Assembly: GCF_001440395.1 (NCBI RefSeq)
Contig: NZ_LLXZ01000120.1
Coordinates: forward strand, 121,532-185,531
Source of the DNA: Bradyrhizobium jicamae
Lineage (GTDB): Bacteria > Pseudomonadota > Alphaproteobacteria > Rhizobiales > Xanthobacteraceae
Length of the DNA stretch: 64,000 nucleotides
Direction: 5' to 3'
Positions 60,588-64,000 of the stretch are shown one piece after another. Position 1 is the stretch's first letter, and every line of letters begins with the position of its first letter. The position numbers and the translations under genes are program-made. The notes beneath the pieces are model-generated. The model saw only the letters and a program-made list of their open reading frames with translations, was not told where the DNA came from and ran no database searches.

Positions 60588-61601
60588 ATGAAACATGCTG
60601 CACATACTGCGTTGGGGGCACTTGCTACGTTATGCACGGTCGGGATGTCGGCTCCAGCAATCGCTGCATGGGAGCCGGTGCGGCCCGTCGAATTCATCGT
60701 TCCTGCCGGCACCGGCGGCGGCGCCGATCAGATGGCGCGAACGATCCAGGGCATCGTCACCAAGCATAATCTGATGAAGCAGCCTTTGGTTGTCATCAAC
60801 AAGTCGGGCGGCGCCGGCGGCGAAGGCTTCCTCGACGTCAAGGGATCGGGCGGTAATCCGCACAAGATCATCATCACGCTCTCCAACCTCTTCACCACTC
60901 CGCTCGCCACAGGCATTCCGTTCAACTGGAAGGATCTGACCCCGGTCACGATGCTGGCGCTGGACGAGTTCGTGCTGTGGGTGAATGCGGAGAAGCCTTA
61001 CAAGACGGCGAAGGAATATATCGACGCCGTGAAGGCTGCGCCCGCGGGCACCATGAAGATGGGCGGCACCGGTTCGAAGCAGGAAGACCAGATCATCACC
61101 GTCGCGGTCGAGAAGGCCACTGGCAGCAAGTTCACCTACATTCCCTACAAGGGCGGCGGCGAAGTCGCCGTTCAGCTCGTCGGCAACCATGTCGATTCGA
61201 CCGTCAACAATCCGATCGAGGCGGTCGCGCAATGGCGCGGCGGAAAGCTGCGTCCGCTCTGCGTGTTCGACGCACAGCCGATGGGTTATGACGAACAGGT
61301 CGCGGACGGCAAGAGCTGGAAGGATATTCCGACCTGCAAGTCGCAGGGCCTCGACATGGAATACCTGATGCTGCGCGGCATATTCATGTCGCCCAGGGCG
61401 ACCAAGGACCAGATCGAATATTACGTCGAGCTGTTCAAGAAGGTTCGCGCCACGCCCGAGTGGCAGGACTTCATGAAGAGCGGCGCGTTCAACACGACCT
61501 CTCTGACCGGGGCAGAGTATGCCAAGTGGGTCGAAGTCGAAGAGAAACGTCACGAGACGCTGATGAAGGACGCCGGTTTCCTCGCGGCCGCAGGAAACTG
61601 A
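60588..61601 (+). CDS. tctC: tripartite tricarboxylate transporter substrate-binding protein (Bug family)
   Basis: A 337-residue periplasmic binding protein from the ATG at 60588 (GGGAG, 8 bases upstream). The signal is HAAHTALGALATLCTVGMSA PAIA-AW. The mature start WEPVRPVEFIVPAGTGGGAD is the Bug/TctC signature, and the interior FTYIPYKGGGEVAVQLVG is typical. It delivers a carboxylate to TctBA. Its linkage to oxc/frc and the shared operator suggest oxalate or a related dicarboxylate as cargo. Confidence 0.93.
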   Translation: MKHAAHTALGALATLCTVGMSAPAIAAWEPVRPVEFIVPAGTGGGADQMARTIQGIVTKHNLMKQPLVVINKSGGAGGEGFLDVKGSGGNPHKIIITLSNLFTTPLATGIPFNWKDLTPVTMLALDEFVLWVNAEKPYKTAKEYIDAVKAAPAGTMKMGGTGSKQEDQIITVAVEKATGSKFTYIPYKGGGEVAVQLVGNHVDSTVNNPIEAVAQWRGGKLRPLCVFDAQPMGYDEQVADGKSWKDIPTCKSQGLDMEYLMLRGIFMSPRATKDQIEYYVELFKKVRATPEWQDFMKSGAFNTTSLTGAEYAKWVEVEEKRHETLMKDAGFLAAAGN

Positions 61602-61637
61602 CGAACCACTGACCCACGACGGAACGTAACCCTGACG

Positions 61638-61662
61638 CCGGGCCCTCAGGCCACGGGCCCGG
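61638..61662 (+). terminator. intercistronic hairpin after tctC
   Basis: CCGGGCCC (61638-61645) and GGGCCCGG (61655-61662) are perfect arms around a 9-base loop, between tctC and tctB, followed by TTT. As in other binding-protein operons it may reduce transcription into tctBA, keeping the binding protein in excess. Confidence 0.6.
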
Positions 61663-61679
61663 TTTCGCACGGAGTTTTG

Positions 61680-62177
61680 ATGACCACAGGCAGCTCAAGC
61701 AACGCCGGCCCCACCCACAAATTGGTGGAGGCAGGAATCACGCTTCTGATCGCCCTCTTCGGCGTGATCGTTATCGTCGGCAGCCTGAAGGCAGGCGTCA
61801 ACTGGGGCGCGGAAGGCCCCCGCGCCGGCTTCTTTCCGTTCTACATCGGAATCTTCATCGTCGCTTCCAGCGCGATAAATCTGTGGAACGGACTGCGCGA
61901 AGACAATGACGGGCTGTTCGCCGAATGGGGACAGCTTCGCCAGGTGCTGAGCGTGGTCATTCCCACCGCGATCTATGTCGGGTCCATGCCGTTCACCGGG
62001 CTGTACCTCGCCTCGATCGTCTTCATCGCATGGTTCATGCGATGGCTGGGCAAATATCCGTGGCTCACCGTGCTGGCAATCTCGCTCGGCATGCCCATCG
62101 TCACCTACTTCATTTTCGAGCGCTGGTTCATGGTCCCGCTTCCAAAGGGGCCGGTTGAAGAGTGGCTTGGTCTGTAA
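61680..62177 (+). CDS. tctB: tripartite tricarboxylate transporter small membrane subunit
   Basis: A 165-residue protein with four TM helices, DUF1468/TctB-like: LVEAGITLLIALFGVIVIVG, FPFYIGIFIVASSAINLWNG, LSVVIPTAIYVGSMPFTGLY and WLTVLAISLGMPIVTYFIFE. GGAG precedes the ATG at 61680 (the TTG at 61677 is less likely). It partners with TctA. It lies 28 bases before tctA. Confidence 0.92.
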   Translation: MTTGSSSNAGPTHKLVEAGITLLIALFGVIVIVGSLKAGVNWGAEGPRAGFFPFYIGIFIVASSAINLWNGLREDNDGLFAEWGQLRQVLSVVIPTAIYVGSMPFTGLYLASIVFIAWFMRWLGKYPWLTVLAISLGMPIVTYFIFERWFMVPLPKGPVEEWLGL

Positions 62178-62204
62178 TTACTCGCACCGGCAGGGATCAC
62201 GGCG

Positions 62205-63722
62205 ATGGAAGAGCTCGTCAATCTTTTTCACGGCTTTGCAGTAGCGCTGCAGCCTTTCAACATCATGGTGATGATCGTCGGCATCGTGCTCGGCGTCCTG
62301 ATCGGCGTTCTTCCGGGATTGGGCGGCGCCAATGGCGTGGCGATCCTGTTGCCGCTGACTTTCAGCATGTCGCCGACATCAGCCATCATCATGCTCTCAT
62401 GTATCTATTGGGGCGCATTGTTCGGCGGCGCGATCACCTCGATTCTGTTCAACATACCGGGCGAGCCATGGTCGGTCGCGACGACGTTCGACGGCTATCC
62501 GATGGCGCAGAAGGGCAAGGCCGGCGAAGCGTTGACCGCGGCCTTCACGTCATCGTTCGTGGGCGCCCTGTTTGCCGTCGTCATGATCACGCTGGTCGCG
62601 CCGCTGGTTGCAAGCTTTGCGCTGCAATTCGGGCCTGCCGAGAAATTCGCGGTCTATTTCCTGGCGTTCTGCAGTTTCGTCGGCCTCAGCAAGGAGCCAC
62701 CGTTCAAGACCATTGCGGCCATGATGATCGGCTTTGCGCTGGCTGCCGTCGGCCTCGATTCCATCACCGGACAGTTGCGCCTGACCTTCGGCGTCACCCA
62801 TCTGCTGAACGGCTTCGATTTCCTCATCGCCGTCATCGGTCTGTTCGGCATCGGTGAGATCTTGCTCACGATGGAGGAAGGGCTGGCCTTCCGCGGCGGC
62901 AACGCCAAGATCAATCTGCGCGTGGTGCTGCAGACCTGGAAAGAGCTTCCGGCCTACTGGATCACCTCGTTGCGCTCCTGCCTGATCGGCTGCTGGATGG
63001 GCATCACGCCGGCCGGCGCGACGCCCGCATCCTTCATGAGCTACGGCATCGCCAAGCGCGTGGCCAAGAAGGGCAACAATTTCGGCAAGGGCGAAATCGA
63101 AGGCGTGGTCGCGCCGGAAACCGCAGCGCACGCTGCAGGCACCGCGGCGCTGCTGCCGATGCTTTCGCTCGGCGTGCCGGGTTCGCCGACGGCTGCGGTG
63201 TTGCTCGGCGGCCTCCTGATCTGGGGCCTGCAGCCCGGGCCGATGCTGTTTGTCGAGCAGAAGGAATTCGTCTGGGGTCTGATCGCCTCGATGTATCTCG
63301 GCAATCTCGTCGGCCTGATCGTCGTGTTGACCTGCGTGCCGGTCTTCGCGGCCATCCTGCGCGTGCCCTTCAGCATCATCGCGCCGCTCATCCTGGTGCT
63401 CTGCGCGATCGGCGCCTACTCGGTCCACAGCTCTACGTTCGACGTGGTGCTGATGCTGGTGTTCGGCGTGATCGGTTATCTCCTGAAGAAGTGCAACTAT
63501 CCCCTCGCCCCGCTGGTGCTCGCCATCGTGCTCGGTGACAAGGCGGAAGAAGCCTTCCGGCAGTCATTGCTGGGATCCCAGGGCTCGCTCGGCATCTTCT
63601 TCTCCAACACGCTGGTCAGCTCGATCATGATCCTCGGATTGATTGCGCTGTTCTGGTCGGTGATCCAGCAGGGCTATACCCGGCTGCGCGGCGCGACCGC
63701 CTCAGGTAGTCAGGCGCTCTAA
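62205..63722 (+). CDS. tctA: tripartite tricarboxylate transporter large membrane subunit
   Basis: A 505-residue integral membrane protein with about 12 helices. The signature LGVLIGVLPGLGGANGVAIL (TctA GxxPGxGG-type) is near the N-terminus, with GGAITSILFNIPGEPWSVAT and the second half-repeat ...LPMLSLGVPGSPTAAVLLGGLLI. It moves the carboxylate using an ion gradient. A strong terminator follows (63739-63779). Confidence 0.94.
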   Translation: MEELVNLFHGFAVALQPFNIMVMIVGIVLGVLIGVLPGLGGANGVAILLPLTFSMSPTSAIIMLSCIYWGALFGGAITSILFNIPGEPWSVATTFDGYPMAQKGKAGEALTAAFTSSFVGALFAVVMITLVAPLVASFALQFGPAEKFAVYFLAFCSFVGLSKEPPFKTIAAMMIGFALAAVGLDSITGQLRLTFGVTHLLNGFDFLIAVIGLFGIGEILLTMEEGLAFRGGNAKINLRVVLQTWKELPAYWITSLRSCLIGCWMGITPAGATPASFMSYGIAKRVAKKGNNFGKGEIEGVVAPETAAHAAGTAALLPMLSLGVPGSPTAAVLLGGLLIWGLQPGPMLFVEQKEFVWGLIASMYLGNLVGLIVVLTCVPVFAAILRVPFSIIAPLILVLCAIGAYSVHSSTFDVVLMLVFGVIGYLLKKCNYPLAPLVLAIVLGDKAEEAFRQSLLGSQGSLGIFFSNTLVSSIMILGLIALFWSVIQQGYTRLRGATASGSQAL

Positions 63723-63738
63723 AGCACTTCAAACGGAT

Positions 63739-63779
63739 GTTGATGGCCGGGGCGCACTGTCCCGGCCATCAACTTTTTT
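63739..63779 (+). terminator. rho-independent terminator after tctA
   Basis: GTTGATGGCCGGG (63739-63751) and CCCGGCCATCAAC (63761-63773), 13-bp perfect arms and a 9-base loop, then six T. It closes the tctCBA transcript. Confidence 0.92.
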
Positions 63780-63965
63780 GACGCTGGGATATCAGGCTCG
63801 AGAAATCGCAAGCTCTCGCGATGAGCGCGCCACCATCGCTGTTCATCGAACAATTTCTTTTTGTTTCAGCCCTTTAACACGCGGCTTGAGTTGCTTCTGT
63901 TCTGATGAAGGCCTTTGCAGCAGCCACAGGAAATGCGACAATTTGGCAAGATTTCTCTTGTCTAC

Positions 63966-63982
63966 TGGCATAACATATACCA
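63966..63982. promoter_or_regulatory. operator 5, TGGYAT-N5-ATRCCA, at the window edge
   Basis: TGGCATAACATATACCA keeps both arms (right arm ATACCA). TTGTCT lies 8 bases upstream. It is followed by CCCAGGAGCTG at the very end of the window, so a fifth regulated gene probably starts just beyond 64000. Confidence 0.65.
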
Positions 63983-64000
63983 AACTCTTCCCAGGAGCTG

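Overview
The window looks like a chromosomal segment of an alphaproteobacterium of the Bradyrhizobium/Rhodopseudomonas type. The evidence is high GC, codon use dominated by G/C third positions, numerous small secreted or DUF1127-like proteins of the kind common in Bradyrhizobium, a long GTAGGATGGGT-type inverted repeat, and a formate/oxalate/glyoxylate C1-C2 gene set. No rRNA, tRNA, CRISPR array, transposase or prophage was seen. Assignment to this group is by recognition of gene families and not by any search.

Layout. 1-4.3 kb: an SDR oxidoreductase, a Nudix hydrolase and a string of very small proteins. 4.3-12 kb (minus strand): a respiratory formate dehydrogenase operon, read from an HTH-TorD fusion through a TAT-target peptide, the molybdo-catalytic subunit (Cys, not Sec), the Fe-S subunit and cytochrome b, to a 51-residue peptide, a DUF971 protein and a WD40-cytochrome c fusion. 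12.1-18.8 kb: a linked accessory cluster with a minus-strand operon (lipoate/biotin ligase-like, DUF6505, DUF6352, DUF3305, DUF3306) divergent from a plus-strand pair (multi-cluster ferredoxin protein and Mrp-type ATPase).

18.8-32.2 kb: DUF1127 and a winged-helix/TPR regulator, then an acetylpolyamine-amidohydrolase-like enzyme with a GntR regulator. These face a long plus-strand operon: class II aldolase, complete oligopeptide-type ABC transporter, D-hydroxyacid dehydrogenase, hydroxylysine-kinase-like phosphotransferase and an AGXT2L-like PLP enzyme. 32.5-37.3 kb: a catabolic island with SDR, hydrolase and hydroxyacid dehydrogenase, divergent from a two-subunit TPP decarboxylase. 37.3-41.4 kb: gcl-hyi-glxR, converting glyoxylate to glycerate. 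41.7-47 kb: an SRPBCC-M50 protease fusion, APC permease, TenA and a ketopantoate-reductase-like enzyme. 47-51.8 kb: LysR facing SDR, DUF417, cupin, AhpD-like and epoxide hydrolase genes. 52.4-64 kb: IclR, an NDP-forming acyl-CoA synthetase, GntR, oxalyl-CoA decarboxylase (oxc), formyl-CoA transferase (frc), a 45-residue peptide gene and a TctCBA tripartite tricarboxylate transporter.

How it fits together. Frc and Oxc turn oxalate into formate and CO2. The membrane formate dehydrogenase oxidises formate to feed the quinone pool. Gcl, Hyi and GlxR could assimilate glyoxylate if oxalyl-CoA is reduced elsewhere in the cell. The most striking signal is a 17-bp inverted repeat, TGGYAT-N5-ATRCCA. 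It occurs exactly or nearly so five times between 55.7 kb and the window end, each time in a promoter region: the acyl-CoA synthetase, the GntR-oxc-frc unit, the small peptide gene, tctCBA, and a unit beyond the edge. It defines a probable GntR-controlled oxalate regulon that includes a TTT transporter and an undescribed peptide.
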